From Clostridiales bacterium (GTDB lineage Bacteria; Bacillota; Clostridia; Oscillospirales; Oscillospiraceae), in assembly GCA_021205725.1 (NCBI GenBank), contig JAJPWY010000087.1, forward strand, positions 1 to 35,315: a stretch of 35,315 nucleotides of DNA. Reading direction: 5' to 3'. The first letter of the stretch is position 1. The number at the start of each line of letters is the position of its first letter. The notes under the pieces were generated by a model, which saw only the letters and a program-made list of their open reading frames with translations, had not been told where the DNA came from and made no database searches. Shown in pieces: positions 24,804 to 33,670 of this stretch. The position numbers and the translations under genes are program-made.

Positions 24804-26002
24804 AGATCGGCATTTACGGCGGCACCTTTGACCCGCCTCATCTGGGGCACATGGCCGCCGCCCGGGGTGCGGCGGAGCAGCTGGGACTGGATCAGCTGCT
24901 GCTCATTCCGGCGGGTCTGCCACCTCACAAGGCTCTCTCCGGCTGCTCCGCCCCGGCGGAGGATCGGCTGAATATGACCGGCATTATGGCAGACCGGCTG
25001 GGACTGTCCGTTCCCGTCCGGGTGCTGAGCCTGGAGACGGGCCGGGCGGGAAAGAGCTACACCAGCGACACCCTCCGGTATGTGGCAGCCATGTATCCGG
25101 AGGATGAGCTGTGGCTGCTCATGGGGACGGATATGTTCCTCTCCTTCCACCGCTGGCACGAGCCGGAGGTCATCGCAGCTCTGGCAGGGCTGTGCGTCTT
25201 TGGCCGGGAGGCGGGGGACGGGCCGGAGCGGTTCGCCGCCCAGCGGGAGCGGCTGGAGCGGGACTATAATGCCAGAGTGCAGGTCGTGACCCTTCCGGGC
25301 CTGGTGGAGGTGTCCTCCACCCAGGTGCGGGAGGCGCTGCCCGATGGCGAAGGCCGCCAATGGCTGGACGAAAGCGTCTGGGGCTATATCCTGGGCCACC
25401 GGCTCTATGGGACCCGGGCGGACTTGAAGCACCTGACCCTGGAGGAGCTGCGGGCGGTCAGCGCCGCCATGGTCCGGGCCAAACGTATCCCCCACATCCG
25501 GGGAACGGAGGAGACCGCCGCCCATCTGGCCCGGCGCTGGGGCGCAGACGAGCTTTTGGCCCGTCAGGCGGCGATTTTGCACGACTGCACCAAATATTTT
25601 GACCTCCAACAGCAGTTGTCAACCTGTGAAAAGTATGGTATTCTGTTGGACGAGACGGAAAAAACCACCCTTCCCCTCCTCCACGCCAAGAGCGCCAGCG
25701 GCATCGCCCGGGAGGTATTCGGCATGCCGGAGGCGGTCTGCCAGGCCATCTGCTGGCACACCACGGGACGGGCGGACATGACCCTGCTGGAAAAGATCCT
25801 CTATATCGCAGACTACGCCGAGCCGAACCGGAGATATCCCTGGGCGGAGGAGCTGCGGCAGCTCATCGAGACCGACCTGGACGCCGCCGTGCTCCGGGGG
25901 CTGGAGATTACCATTGAACACACCGCCGCCACCGGAGGCATACTGCACCCCCGGACGGCGGAGGCCAGGGACTGGCTCCTGGCCCACAGAAAGGAAGCGT
26001 GA
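24800..26002 (+). CDS. nadD: fused nicotinate-nucleotide adenylyltransferase / YqeK-type HD hydrolase
   Basis: 400 residues in one uninterrupted frame. The N-terminal part (1 to about 205) is NadD, which joins ATP and nicotinate mononucleotide in NAD synthesis: GIYGGTFDPPHLGHM (HxGH site), GTDMFLSFHRWHEP and VSSTQVREAL. The C-terminal part (about 215-400) is YqeK, an HD hydrolase reported to cleave diadenosine tetraphosphate symmetrically: RGTEETAAHLARRW, AAILHDCTKY (HD near 260), CWHTTGRADMTLLEKILYIADYAEPNR. In B. subtilis these are separate adjacent genes; here the stop and start between them are missing. ATG 24800 overlaps yhbY; rsfS follows 2 bases after the stop, as in other Firmicutes. 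Confidence 0.94.
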   Translation: MKIGIYGGTFDPPHLGHMAAARGAAEQLGLDQLLLIPAGLPPHKALSGCSAPAEDRLNMTGIMADRLGLSVPVRVLSLETGRAGKSYTSDTLRYVAAMYPEDELWLLMGTDMFLSFHRWHEPEVIAALAGLCVFGREAGDGPERFAAQRERLERDYNARVQVVTLPGLVEVSSTQVREALPDGEGRQWLDESVWGYILGHRLYGTRADLKHLTLEELRAVSAAMVRAKRIPHIRGTEETAAHLARRWGADELLARQAAILHDCTKYFDLQQQLSTCEKYGILLDETEKTTLPLLHAKSASGIAREVFGMPEAVCQAICWHTTGRADMTLLEKILYIADYAEPNRRYPWAEELRQLIETDLDAAVLRGLEITIEHTAATGGILHPRTAEARDWLLAHRKEA

Positions 26003-26004
26003 CC

Positions 26005-26406
26005 ATGGCAGAAGCAAAGGCACTGGCCGAGGCCCTCATCCGGGCGCTGGACAGCAAGCGGGCCCAGAAGATCGAGCTGCTTCGGGTGGGAGACATCACC
26101 ATCCTGGCGGACTACTTCATCCTCTGCACCGCCACCTCTACCACCCAGATCCGCACCCTCTCCGACCTGTGCGAGGAGGCGGCGGAGAACCTGGGGGAGA
26201 CCGTCCACCACAAGGAGGGGGAGCGGGAGTCCGGCTGGGTACTGCTGGACTTCTCCACCGTGGTGGTACACATCTTCCTGCCGGAGCAGCGGGAGTTTTA
26301 CCAGCTGGAGCGCCTGTGGAAGGATGGGCAGCAGGTGGACATCTCCGCCCTGCTGGAGCTGTCTCGCCAGGAGCGGAAGCAGCAGCTGGAAGAAAACCGG
26401 GCGTAA
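26005..26406 (+). CDS. rsfS: ribosomal silencing factor RsfS
   Basis: 133 residues. It binds L14 of the 50S subunit and blocks joining with 30S in starvation. Signatures: LLRVGDITILADYFILCTAT, STTQIRTLSDLCEEAAEN and SGWVLLDFSTVVVHIFLPEQ, then FYQLERLW. The ATG at 26005 has AAAGGAAG 8 bases upstream; a GTG at 25999 is also in frame. The C-terminal tail (RQERKQQLEENRA) is charged. In an operon with nadD-yqeK and leuS. Confidence 0.94.
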   Translation: MAEAKALAEALIRALDSKRAQKIELLRVGDITILADYFILCTATSTTQIRTLSDLCEEAAENLGETVHHKEGERESGWVLLDFSTVVVHIFLPEQREFYQLERLWKDGQQVDISALLELSRQERKQQLEENRA

Positions 26407-26442
26407 AGACGCAATCAATCGGAAAAGAAAGCGTGATGGGAT

Positions 26443-28974
26443 ATGAAATACGATTTCGTGGCCATTGAGAAGAAATGGCAGGACAAATGGCTGGAGACCA
26501 AAGCATTCCGGGCAGTGACCGGAGACACCACCCGGCCCAAGTGGTACGGTCTGGTGGAGTTCCCCTATCCCTCCGGGGCGGGACTTCACGTGGGACATCC
26601 CCGGCCCTACACCGCCATGGACGTGATCGCCCGGAAAAAGCGGATGGACGGGTACAATGTGCTGTTCCCCATCGGGTATGACGCCTTCGGCCTGCCTACG
26701 GAGAACTTCGCAATCAAAAACCATATGCACCCCGCCGTCATTACGAAGCGGAATATTGAGAACTTCACCCGGCAACTGCATATGCTGGGCTACTCCTTCG
26801 ACTGGGATCGGCTCATCGACACCACTGACCCCAAGTATTACAAGTGGACTCAGTGGATCTTCCTCCAGCTGTTCAAGCACGGCCTGGCCTACAAGACCAC
26901 CATGCCGGTGAACTGGTGTACCTCCTGCAAGTGCGTCCTCGCCAACGAGGAGGTAGTGGAGGGCGTCTGCGAGCGGTGCGGCTCCCCGGTGGTGCGCAAG
27001 GAGAAGAGCCAGTGGATGCTCAAGATTACCGACTATGCCCAGAAGCTCATCGACGGCCTGGACGACGTGGATTATATCGAGCGGGTCAAGACCCAGCAGA
27101 AGAACTGGATCGGCCGCTCCACCGGCGCGGAGGTGAACTTCCAGACCACCGAGGGAGACGTGCTCACCGTCTACACCACCCGCTGCGACACCCTGTTCGG
27201 GGCCACCTACATGGTCATCGCCCCGGAGCACGCCTATGTGGCCAAGTGGAAGGACAAGCTGACCAACTATGACGAGGTGGAGGCCTACGTGAAAAAGGCC
27301 GCCTCCAAGTCCGACTTTGAGCGCACCGAGCTGGCCCACGACAAGACCGGCGTTCGGCTGGAGGGCGTCCGGGCCATCAACCCGGTGAACAACCAGGAGA
27401 TCCCCATCTTCATCTCCGACTACGTTCTCGCCACCTACGGCACGGGAGCCATTATGGCCGTCCCCGCCCACGATACCCGCGACTGGGAGTTTGCCCAGGT
27501 CTTTGGCCTGCCCGTCATCCAGGTGGTGGCCAGCGCAGACGGCGACCTGGTAGACCTCTCCAAGGGGGCCTTTACCGACGTGGCCACCGGGGTCATGGTC
27601 AACTCCGGCTTTATCACCGGCATGACGGTGGAGCAGGCAAAGCAAGCCATGATCGACCACCTGGAAAAGGAGGGCATCGGCCACGCCAAGGTGAACTACA
27701 AGCTCCGTGACTGGGTGTTCTCCCGCCAGCGGTACTGGGGTGAGCCCATCCCCATTGTCAAGTGCGACAAGTGCGGCTACGTCCCCCTGCCGGAGGACCA
27801 GCTTCCCCTCATCCTCCCAGAGGTGGAGAGCTACGAGACCACCGATGACGGCGAGAGCCCTCTCTCCGCCATGACCGACTGGGTGAACACCACCTGCCCC
27901 TGCTGCGGCGGCCCCGCCAAGCGGGAGACGGACACCATGCCCCAGTGGGCAGGCTCCAGCTGGTACTTCCTGCGGTATATGGATCCGGACAACGACGACG
28001 CTCTTGCCTCTCAGGAGGCCCTGGACTACTGGGGCCAGGTGGACTGGTACAACGGCGGCATGGAGCACACCACCCTCCACCTGCTCTACAGCCGGTTCTG
28101 GAACAACTTCCTCCACGACATCGGCGTCATCCCCCACGCAGAGCCCTACGCCAAACGCACCAGCCACGGCATGATCCTGGGCCGGAACCCCCACTATGTG
28201 GGTAACTTCGACACCCAGGAGGAGAAGGACGCCATGCTGGCCAAGTACGGCAATCAGGCCCTCCGCCCCTCCGTCAAGATGTCCAAGAGCCTGGGCAACG
28301 TGGTCAATCCGGACGACGTCATCCGGGAGTACGGCGCGGACACCATGCGGCTGTATATCATGTTCATCGGCGACTTCGAAAAGACCGCCACCTGGTCGGA
28401 CGAGGCCGTCCGGGGCTGCAAACGGTTCCTGGATCGGGTCTGGAACCTCCAGGAGAAGGCGACGGCGGACGAGGATTACTCCGCCGCCAACGTGTCCGCC
28501 GTCCACAAGGCCATCAAAAAGGTCAACGAGGACATCGAGGCCATGAAGTTCAACACGGCTATCGCCACCCTCATGTCCCTGACCAACGACTTCTACGCCA
28601 ACGGCTGCTCTAAGGGCGATTTGAAGGCCCTGATCCTCATGCTGTCCCCCTTCGCTCCCCACATCTGCGAGGAGATGTGGGAGAACCTGGGCTGGGAGAG
28701 CGAGGGCATGGTCTGCCAGCAGCCCTGGCCGGAGTACGACGAGAGCAAAACCGTCGCCGCCACCGTGGAGGTAGCCGTCCAGGTGGGAGGCAAGCTCCGG
28801 GCCAGCATCCAGATGCCCGCCGCCAGCAGCGACGACGAGGCGGTGGCCGCAGCTCTGGCCGACAGCCGTATCCAGAAGCAGGCCGAGGGCAAAACCCTGG
28901 TCAAGCAGATCGTGGTGCGGGGCAAGGACAAGAACATCAAGCTGGTCAACCTGATCTTCCGGCCGGGAAAATAA
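26443..28974 (+). CDS. leuS: leucyl-tRNA synthetase
   Basis: 843 residues, normal for bacterial LeuRS. It charges tRNA-Leu with leucine. HIGH motif region [16 protein letters not shown] (HVGH near residue 50), a zinc-type insertion ([20 protein letters not shown]), the CP1 editing domain with [19 protein letters not shown] and [20 protein letters not shown], a second Cys cluster ([26 protein letters not shown]), [14 protein letters not shown], and [16 protein letters not shown] (KMSKS near 612). The anticodon-binding and C-terminal domains are complete. No T-box leader: only 36 bases separate it from rsfS. The ribosome binding site is weak (TGATGGGAT). Confidence 0.97.
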   Translation: MKYDFVAIEKKWQDKWLETKAFRAVTGDTTRPKWYGLVEFPYPSGAGLHVGHPRPYTAMDVIARKKRMDGYNVLFPIGYDAFGLPTENFAIKNHMHPAVITKRNIENFTRQLHMLGYSFDWDRLIDTTDPKYYKWTQWIFLQLFKHGLAYKTTMPVNWCTSCKCVLANEEVVEGVCERCGSPVVRKEKSQWMLKITDYAQKLIDGLDDVDYIERVKTQQKNWIGRSTGAEVNFQTTEGDVLTVYTTRCDTLFGATYMVIAPEHAYVAKWKDKLTNYDEVEAYVKKAASKSDFERTELAHDKTGVRLEGVRAINPVNNQEIPIFISDYVLATYGTGAIMAVPAHDTRDWEFAQVFGLPVIQVVASADGDLVDLSKGAFTDVATGVMVNSGFITGMTVEQAKQAMIDHLEKEGIGHAKVNYKLRDWVFSRQRYWGEPIPIVKCDKCGYVPLPEDQLPLILPEVESYETTDDGESPLSAMTDWVNTTCPCCGGPAKRETDTMPQWAGSSWYFLRYMDPDNDDALASQEALDYWGQVDWYNGGMEHTTLHLLYSRFWNNFLHDIGVIPHAEPYAKRTSHGMILGRNPHYVGNFDTQEEKDAMLAKYGNQALRPSVKMSKSLGNVVNPDDVIREYGADTMRLYIMFIGDFEKTATWSDEAVRGCKRFLDRVWNLQEKATADEDYSAANVSAVHKAIKKVNEDIEAMKFNTAIATLMSLTNDFYANGCSKGDLKALILMLSPFAPHICEEMWENLGWESEGMVCQQPWPEYDESKTVAATVEVAVQVGGKLRASIQMPAASSDDEAVAAALADSRIQKQAEGKTLVKQIVVRGKDKNIKLVNLIFRPGK

Positions 28975-29017
28975 GCCAATTAGCGGCCCCTGTTTATGAA
29001 AAATGCCCATCCCGCTC

Positions 29018-29046
29018 TTGACAACGGGGGGCAGATGGTGTAAAGT
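29018..29046 (+). promoter_or_regulatory. promoter of rpsU
   Basis: Consensus TTGACA (29018-29023), a 17-base spacer and TAAAGT (29041-29046), leaving a leader of about 75 bases before the rpsU start. Confidence 0.8.
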
Positions 29047-29075
29047 ATCCCCAGTAGCCCCTATGCGGGGGTGGT

Positions 29076-29104
29076 ATGCCCTTGTACACAGACTCCCTGG
29101 GCAT
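29076..29104 (+). promoter_or_regulatory. hairpin in the rpsU leader
   Basis: ATGCCC (29076-29081) pairs with GGGCAT (29099-29104), just before the purine-rich ribosome binding site GGAGGGAGG. A second short CCCC/GGGG stem lies at 29057-29071. This could modulate rpsU translation. No known leader motif was recognised. Confidence 0.4.
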
Positions 29105-29127
29105 GAATCGGAGGGAGGGAAAATAAA

Positions 29128-29310
29128 ATGGCAGAAGTCCACGTTCGAGAGAACGAATCGCTGGATAGCGCTCTGAAGCGTTTCAAGCGCAGCTGCGCCA
29201 AGTCCGGCGTCCTCGCCGAGGTGCGCAAGCGTGAGCATTACGAGAGCCCCAGCGTCAAGCGGCGCAAGAAGTCCGAAGCCGCTCGGAAGAATCGCAAAAA
29301 GTATTATTGA
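29128..29310 (+). CDS. rpsU: 30S ribosomal protein S21
   Basis: 60 residues: [40 protein letters not shown], then [19 protein letters not shown]. The classic short basic bacterial S21, part of the 30S platform near the anti-Shine-Dalgarno site. Strong ribosome binding site GGAGGGAGG. It is monocistronic, with its own promoter and terminator. Confidence 0.97.
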   Translation: MAEVHVRENESLDSALKRFKRSCAKSGVLAEVRKREHYESPSVKRRKKSEAARKNRKKYY

Positions 29311-29317
29311 TGATTCT

Positions 29318-29351
29318 AACCCCCTGTACTGTGTGGTACAGGGGGTTCTGT
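29318..29351 (+). terminator. intrinsic terminator of rpsU
   Basis: A perfect 12-bp stem AACCCCCTGTAC/GTACAGGGGGTT with a 6-base loop, followed by CTGTTTT. It also marks the border to the convergent minus-strand gene. Confidence 0.88.
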
Positions 29352-29352
29352 T

Positions 29353-30135
29353 TTACCCCCTGTCCGAGAGAAAGGGGGAGCCGCTCAAGGCGGACGACCA
29401 GGGAGCGATCTCCTCCCAGGCGACGACGGCCCGCCGGATACCCATCCCGCCCGCCAGCTCCAGCTTGCGGCAAAGGCTGTCCCCGTCGTCAAAGAGGACG
29501 AAGTGAACGCCCTGATTGTCCCGATAGGTGAAATACCGGGCGCACAGCTCCCGGGACCAGTAGACTGGGGCGTGGGTGCGGCTGCGCAAATTGGCCAGCG
29601 CCTGAGGGGAGAGGGCCTTCCCCTGACCGGAGGGGGCGGGGAGCAGAAAATCCTCTCTCACAGGCTGGAGGGCCAGGACGGTTCGCTCCGCTCCGTATCG
29701 CTCCGCCGCCTCCTTCAGCCGCAGCTCCAGACTGCCACCGGAGAGGGCGGAGGGGATGAGAATATCCGCCTGCTCCGCCGCCCCGCCCCAGCACTCCGGC
29801 AGCAGCAGGAGCAGACCCGCCGGGCGGAGCGCCTGACCCAGCCGCCGAACCAGGGGGAGGAGCGGCCGCTGCATCGGCTCCCAGTCTGCCAGCACGCCGA
29901 CGGCTCCCCGGGTCTGACATTCCCGCACCACCTGGCGGCAGAAATGGCCCGGGTCCCCCTCCGGAACGGTGGAGACGGCGTTCAGCCCCAGCAGTCCGCC
30001 CCGGAGGGGGAACGAACCCTGGGAGCGGAGCAGCTCCGGCCCCGGCCCCACCCGGTAGGACATCAGCGCCGGGGCAAAAGGGGTGGGGAGCCGGGGCAGG
30101 TTCTCATGGTTGACGATACAGAAAAAACGGGACAT
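29353..30135 (-). CDS. GH18-like TIM-barrel protein, unknown function
   Basis: 260 residues, cytoplasmic (no signal peptide). Two segments recall glycoside hydrolase 18 / SleL-type barrels: TRGAVGVLADWEPMQRP, at the place of the catalytic DxxDxDxE strand but keeping only DWE, and VHFVLFDDGDSLCRKLELAG with GMGIRRAVVAWEE, like the final strand (DD..S...K...A...G..G...W). YFTYRDNQGVHFVLFDD matches the usual y.d..g..h.v.fDd block. Catalytic activity is doubtful because the acidic motif is incomplete. ATG with GGGAGG upstream. It is divergent from yqeG. Possible spore or cell-wall role by family resemblance only. Confidence 0.6.
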   Translation of the reverse strand: MSRFFCIVNHENLPRLPTPFAPALMSYRVGPGPELLRSQGSFPLRGGLLGLNAVSTVPEGDPGHFCRQVVRECQTRGAVGVLADWEPMQRPLLPLVRRLGQALRPAGLLLLLPECWGGAAEQADILIPSALSGGSLELRLKEAAERYGAERTVLALQPVREDFLLPAPSGQGKALSPQALANLRSRTHAPVYWSRELCARYFTYRDNQGVHFVLFDDGDSLCRKLELAGGMGIRRAVVAWEEIAPWSSALSGSPFLSDRG

Positions 30136-30150
30136 GGACGGGCCTCCCTC

Positions 30151-30179
30151 TTGTGACTGCCTGAAAAAAATGCTATACT
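30151..30179 (+). promoter_or_regulatory. promoter of the yqeG operon
   Basis: TTGTGA (30151-30156), a 17-base spacer and TATACT (30174-30179), 61 bases before the yqeG start. Confidence 0.7.
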
Positions 30180-30240
30180 GGCCAATGATAAACAGCGGTT
30201 CTCTGAATGAATCTTATGCACCTCACAGGGAGGAAATGAC

Positions 30241-30747
30241 ATGGCAGTCCCTCAGATACCGGACTATATCGTCTCCAGCGTCTATGCGCTGACTCCCCAG
30301 TGGCTGGCGGAGCGGGGAAAGACCCTGGTGCTGGCGGATCTGGACAACACGCTGGCCCGATATGGGGAGCCTGGTCCCTCGGAGAAACTGAAGCAGTGGC
30401 GGGACGAGCTGGCGGCTGCGGGGATACAGGTGTTCCTCCTCTCCAACGGCAGAAAGCCCCGGCGCTCCCGGGAGTTTGCCGGAGCGTTCCAGATCGACTA
30501 CATCGGCCATGCGGGAAAGCCCCGGCGCAGGAGCTTTGATGCGGCCCTGGAGCGCACCGGTGCGTCCCGGGAGGCGGCGGTGATGGTGGGCGATCAGATC
30601 TTCACCGACGTGTGGGGGGCCCACAATGCGGGTATTACCGCCGTGCTGGTGCAGCCCATCGCCCTGGACACCGCCTTTCGGCGCCTGCGCTACTGGGTGG
30701 AGACCCCCTTCCGGTGGGCCTGTTCCCACCCGGAGGGAGAGAAATGA
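30241..30747 (+). CDS. yqeG: YqeG-family HAD IIIA-type phosphatase
   Basis: 168 residues. HAD motif 1 ADLDNTLA (D33 nucleophile, D35), motif 2 FLLSNGRK and motif 3 MVGDQIFTDVWGA are all present, so the enzyme is probably active. The physiological substrate in Firmicutes is not firmly known. AGGGAGG ribosome binding site 7 bases before ATG. The stop overlaps the next start (ATGA), so it is coupled to the endonuclease-IV-like gene. Confidence 0.93.
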   Translation: MAVPQIPDYIVSSVYALTPQWLAERGKTLVLADLDNTLARYGEPGPSEKLKQWRDELAAAGIQVFLLSNGRKPRRSREFAGAFQIDYIGHAGKPRRRSFDAALERTGASREAAVMVGDQIFTDVWGAHNAGITAVLVQPIALDTAFRRLRYWVETPFRWACSHPEGEK

Positions 30748-31619
30748 GCGCCCGGTTCGGGGTGGCGGGGAATTCGGAGACCTTCACCGCCACCGTCAGC
30801 CGCTCCAGCGCAGACGCCCCCGGCTGGCTGGGGCGCATCGGCCTGGACTGGTACGAGTACCAGTGCGGCAGAGGTGTCCGGGTGAGCCGGGAGACCGCCC
30901 GGCTCATCGGAGCAAATGCCCGCCAAGCGGAAATTGGCCTCTCCATCCACGCACCCTATTTCATCAGCCTCTCCAACCCCAGCCCGGAGGCGCTGGAGAA
31001 GAACACCCGCTATGTGCTCTCCTCCTGTCAGGCGGCGGCCTGGATGGGGGCGGAGCGCATCGTCGTCCACTCCGGGGCGCTTATGGGCCGGAGCCGGGAG
31101 GAGGCGCTGGAGATCGCAAAGACCTCTCTCCGGTCTGTTTTCCACGCCTGCGACGAGGCGGGCTTCGACAATATGACCCTCTGTCCGGAGACCATGGGCA
31201 AGCTGAACCAGCTGGGGGATCTGGACGAGGTGCTGGAGCTGTGCCGCCTGGACGAGCGGCTGCTCCCCTGTGTGGACTTTGGCCACCTGTACGCCCGGAG
31301 CCTGGGAGCGCTCAACGGCCCGGACGCCTGCCGCCGGATGCTGGATCGGATGGCGGATGTGCTGGGAGAGGAGCGGGCCGGGCGGTTTCACAGCCATTTC
31401 TCCAAAATTGAGTTTACCCCCGGGGGTGGAGAGAAGCGCCGCCTCCGGTTCCGAGACGAGGGCTGGGGGCCGGAATTTGAGCCGCTGGCGGAGGAGATCG
31501 CCCGGCGGGGCTGGAGCCCCGTCATCATCTGCGAGTCGGCGGGCACCCAGAGCGAGGACGCCCTGACCATGAAAGCGCAATATCAACAGATCATGATAAA
31601 AGGAAGGAACGGAACATGA
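30744..31619 (+). CDS. endonuclease-IV-like TIM-barrel protein
   Basis: 291 residues. The sugar-phosphate isomerase/AP-endonuclease barrel is evident. Zinc ligands of endonuclease IV are found at nearly the same positions as in E. coli Nfo: H69 (SIHAPYF), H109 (VVHSG), E149 (CPETMGK), D178 and H181 (VDFGHLYA), H216 (FHSHFS) and E264 (ICESAG). The DRHxxIG block that supplies the last Asp and His is replaced by KRRLRFRDEGWGPEF, so the third zinc site is altered. Role may be AP-site repair or another barrel reaction. GGAGGGAGA ribosome binding site. Coupled by ATGA overlaps to both yqeG and the peptidase gene. Confidence 0.85.
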   Translation: MSARFGVAGNSETFTATVSRSSADAPGWLGRIGLDWYEYQCGRGVRVSRETARLIGANARQAEIGLSIHAPYFISLSNPSPEALEKNTRYVLSSCQAAAWMGAERIVVHSGALMGRSREEALEIAKTSLRSVFHACDEAGFDNMTLCPETMGKLNQLGDLDEVLELCRLDERLLPCVDFGHLYARSLGALNGPDACRRMLDRMADVLGEERAGRFHSHFSKIEFTPGGGEKRRLRFRDEGWGPEFEPLAEEIARRGWSPVIICESAGTQSEDALTMKAQYQQIMIKGRNGT

Positions 31620-32683
31620 ACCATTTAAAGCAAATTGCAGACAAGCTCCCGGAGTACGGCCTGGACGCCCTGGTCATCACCAGCGCACCGGGGGAGTATT
31701 ACGCCATCGGTTTTATGGGAGAGGGCCTGGTGCTGGTCACCCGTGAGAAAAGCTACTATGAGACGGACTCCCGGTATATCGAGGCGGTGCGAAACCAGGT
31801 GACCGGCTGCGAGATTGCCATGCGGACGTCCAACAGCCATGCTCAATGGGCCGCCGGGAAGGCGCAGGAGCTGGGGCTTGTGCGCATCGGCGTGGAGGAT
31901 CAGTATCTCAGCCTCCGGGATTACGCCGACCTCCAAAAGGCGTTTCCCCAGGGGACGGAGTTGGTTCCTGCCGGGGAGCTGCTCTCTGAACTGAGGGCCT
32001 CCAAGGACGAGGAGGAGATGGAGTATCTCCGCCAGGCCCAGGCCATCACCGACCGGACATTTACCGAGATCTTGAACGACATCCGCCCCGGCGTCACAGA
32101 ACAGGAGATCGCCGCCAAAATCACCTATTACCACATGAAGTTCGGGGCCTCCAAAAACTCCTTTGACCCCATCGTGGCCTCCGGGCCCAACGGCTCCATG
32201 CCCCACGCCATCCCCGGCGAACGGCAGTTCCGGCAGGGGGACTTTGTGACCATGGACTTCGGTTGCATTTTCCAGGGCTACTGCTCCGACATGACCCGGA
32301 CGGTGGCGGTGGGGGAGCCCACCGACGAGATGCGCCGGGTCTACGACACGGTGCTGAAAGCCCAGCTCACCTGCATCGCCATGGCGAAGGCCGGGGTGGT
32401 GGGCGCAGACGTTCACAACGCCGCCGAGGAGGTCCTGGCCCAGGCGGGCTACGCCGGGAAGATGGGCCACGGCTTCGGCCACAGCCTGGGCATCGAGATC
32501 CACGAGAATCCCGGCTTCCGCCCCGCCAACCATGACCCCATGCCCCTGGGGGCGGTGGTCTCTGCCGAGCCGGGCATCTATCTCCCCGGACAGTTCGGCG
32601 TCCGCATCGAGGACGTGATCCGGCTGGAGGAGGACGGCTGCCAGGTGCTGACCCGCTCCCCCAAGGAGCTGATCGTCCTGTAA
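31616..32683 (+). CDS. M24-family Xaa-Pro peptidase (aminopeptidase P-like)
   Basis: 355 residues. The N-terminal creatinase-like domain (1 to about 125) precedes a pita-bread metallopeptidase domain. The dinuclear metal site is complete: TMDFGCIFQGYCSDMTRT (two Asp), GHGFGHSLGIEIHE (His), VVSAEPGIYLPG (Glu) and GVRIEDVIRL (Glu). Cleaves peptides with proline at the second position, likely in cytoplasmic peptide turnover. Starts with ATG overlapping the previous stop. In many Firmicutes an efp gene follows; here it does not. Confidence 0.94.
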   Translation: MNHLKQIADKLPEYGLDALVITSAPGEYYAIGFMGEGLVLVTREKSYYETDSRYIEAVRNQVTGCEIAMRTSNSHAQWAAGKAQELGLVRIGVEDQYLSLRDYADLQKAFPQGTELVPAGELLSELRASKDEEEMEYLRQAQAITDRTFTEILNDIRPGVTEQEIAAKITYYHMKFGASKNSFDPIVASGPNGSMPHAIPGERQFRQGDFVTMDFGCIFQGYCSDMTRTVAVGEPTDEMRRVYDTVLKAQLTCIAMAKAGVVGADVHNAAEEVLAQAGYAGKMGHGFGHSLGIEIHENPGFRPANHDPMPLGAVVSAEPGIYLPGQFGVRIEDVIRLEEDGCQVLTRSPKELIVL

Positions 32684-32762
32684 GAGGACGGCAGCGGGTG
32701 AAATTTGGTTCTGAGTTCCGGGAAAATTGTCCCAAAAGGGGCGGAATTTCGTAAAAATTCCC

Positions 32763-32791
32763 TTGACGGAGCATAGGATTGCTGTTATAAT
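32763..32791 (+). promoter_or_regulatory. promoter of the L7Ae/str operon
   Basis: TTGACG (32763-32768), a 17-base spacer and consensus TATAAT (32786-32791). A leader of about 85 bases follows before the GTG start. It probably drives rpsL, rpsG and fusA too. Confidence 0.82.
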
Positions 32792-32810
32792 TTCCAATTG
32801 TGTAGGTTTG

Positions 32811-32860
32811 CGGCAGATGGGTTCGTGCGCCCTTTTTTGGGCGCAGCGGGCTGTCTGCCG
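32811..32860 (+). promoter_or_regulatory. nested hairpin in the leader of the L7Ae-like gene
   Basis: CGGCAGA (32811-32817) pairs with TCTGCCG (32854-32860), enclosing TGCGCCC/GGGCGCA (32826-32845) with a T6 loop. It ends 10 bases before the GGAGGGA ribosome binding site. Ribosomal operons often have leader structures bound by their own products; this is a candidate. Confidence 0.5.
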
Positions 32861-32883
32861 GGACACCATTGGAGGGAACCGGC

Positions 32884-33129
32884 GTGAACGGGCAGGAAAA
32901 AACGGCGGCTATCGTAGCCGGAGTGAAGCAGACCCGAAAGGCGGTTCAGGGCGGAAACGCTGTCCTGGTTCTGCTGGCTGAAAACGCGGACCCTGCCCTG
33001 ACCCAGCCCCTGGAGGAGCTGTGCCGGACGAAGGGCGTCCCTGTCCAGTGGGTGCGCTCCATGGAGGAGCTGGGCAAGACCTGCCGCCTCTCCGTCGGCG
33101 CCGCGGCTGCGGCGGTGCTGAGAGGATAG
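32884..33129 (+). CDS. L7Ae/L30e/YbxF-like RNA-binding protein
   Basis: 81 residues. The N-terminal part (VAGVKQTRKAVQGGNAVLVL) and the C-terminal part (TKGVPVQWVRSMEELGKTCR followed by LSVGAAAAAVL) match the small L7Ae family, which binds kink-turn RNA. The Firmicutes homologues YbxF/RplGB sit at the same place, before rpsL. Start: GTG at 32884 with GGAGGGA upstream; the TTG at 32869 has no ribosome binding site. The central acidic part (LAENADPALTQPLEEL) is typical. Confidence 0.88.
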   Translation: MNGQEKTAAIVAGVKQTRKAVQGGNAVLVLLAENADPALTQPLEELCRTKGVPVQWVRSMEELGKTCRLSVGAAAAAVLRG

Positions 33130-33209
33130 ACCGATTTTAGCGGGAAAACGGCTCTGCCGGTTCCGTTAAAATATATTTTGAAGAACGAAGGAAAGGAGGA
33201 AACTGATTC

Positions 33210-33632
33210 ATGCCTACTTTTAATCAGCTCGTGCGGAAGGGCCGCAAGACCTCTGTCTACAAGTCCAACAGCCCCGCCCTGCAGAAAGGCAAGGACACTC
33301 TGAAGGACAAGGAGACCGATCTCCCCTCCCCCCAGAAGCGTGGCGTCTGCACCGCTGTCCGTACCGCCACCCCCAAGAAGCCCAACTCGGCTCTGCGGAA
33401 GATCGCCCGTGTGCGTCTGTCCAACGGCTATGAGGTCACGGCTTATATCCCCGGTGTCGGCCACAACCTGCAGGAGCACTCTGTGGTCATGATCCGTGGC
33501 GGCCGTGTCAAGGACCTGCCCGGCGTGCGTTACCACATCATCCGTGGCACTCTGGATACCCAGGGCGTGAACGGCCGTATGCAGGCCCGTTCCAAGTACG
33601 GTGCAAAGCGGCCCAAGGCCAAGAAGAAGTAA
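33210..33632 (+). CDS. rpsL: 30S ribosomal protein S12
   Basis: 140 residues. [13 protein letters not shown] at the start, [20 protein letters not shown] (with the wild-type Lys of streptomycin-sensitive strains), [20 protein letters not shown] and a Lys-rich end. Part of the decoding centre. AAAGGAGG ribosome binding site. Codon usage is the biased, highly expressed type (CGT, CGC), distinct from upstream genes. Confidence 0.98.
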   Translation: MPTFNQLVRKGRKTSVYKSNSPALQKGKDTLKDKETDLPSPQKRGVCTAVRTATPKKPNSALRKIARVRLSNGYEVTAYIPGVGHNLQEHSVVMIRGGRVKDLPGVRYHIIRGTLDTQGVNGRMQARSKYGAKRPKAKKK

Positions 33633-33670
33633 TCCGCACCCACTCATTCAAAAAAATGCTGCGCGTGAGC

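Noticed and set aside
26407..26442. T-box riboswitch for leuS
   Set aside because: The gap between rsfS and leuS is only 36 bases, far too short for a T-box.
29001..29127. CRISPR or tandem-repeat array near rpsU
   Set aside because: Only short hairpins are present; no regularly spaced direct repeats were found here or elsewhere in the window.
25813..29238. 1141-codon open frame antisense to leuS and rsfS
   Set aside because: Composition is typical of the shadow of a GC-rich gene (Gly/His/Val/Leu-rich, no domain, no ribosome binding site), and the plus strand holds unmistakable genes.
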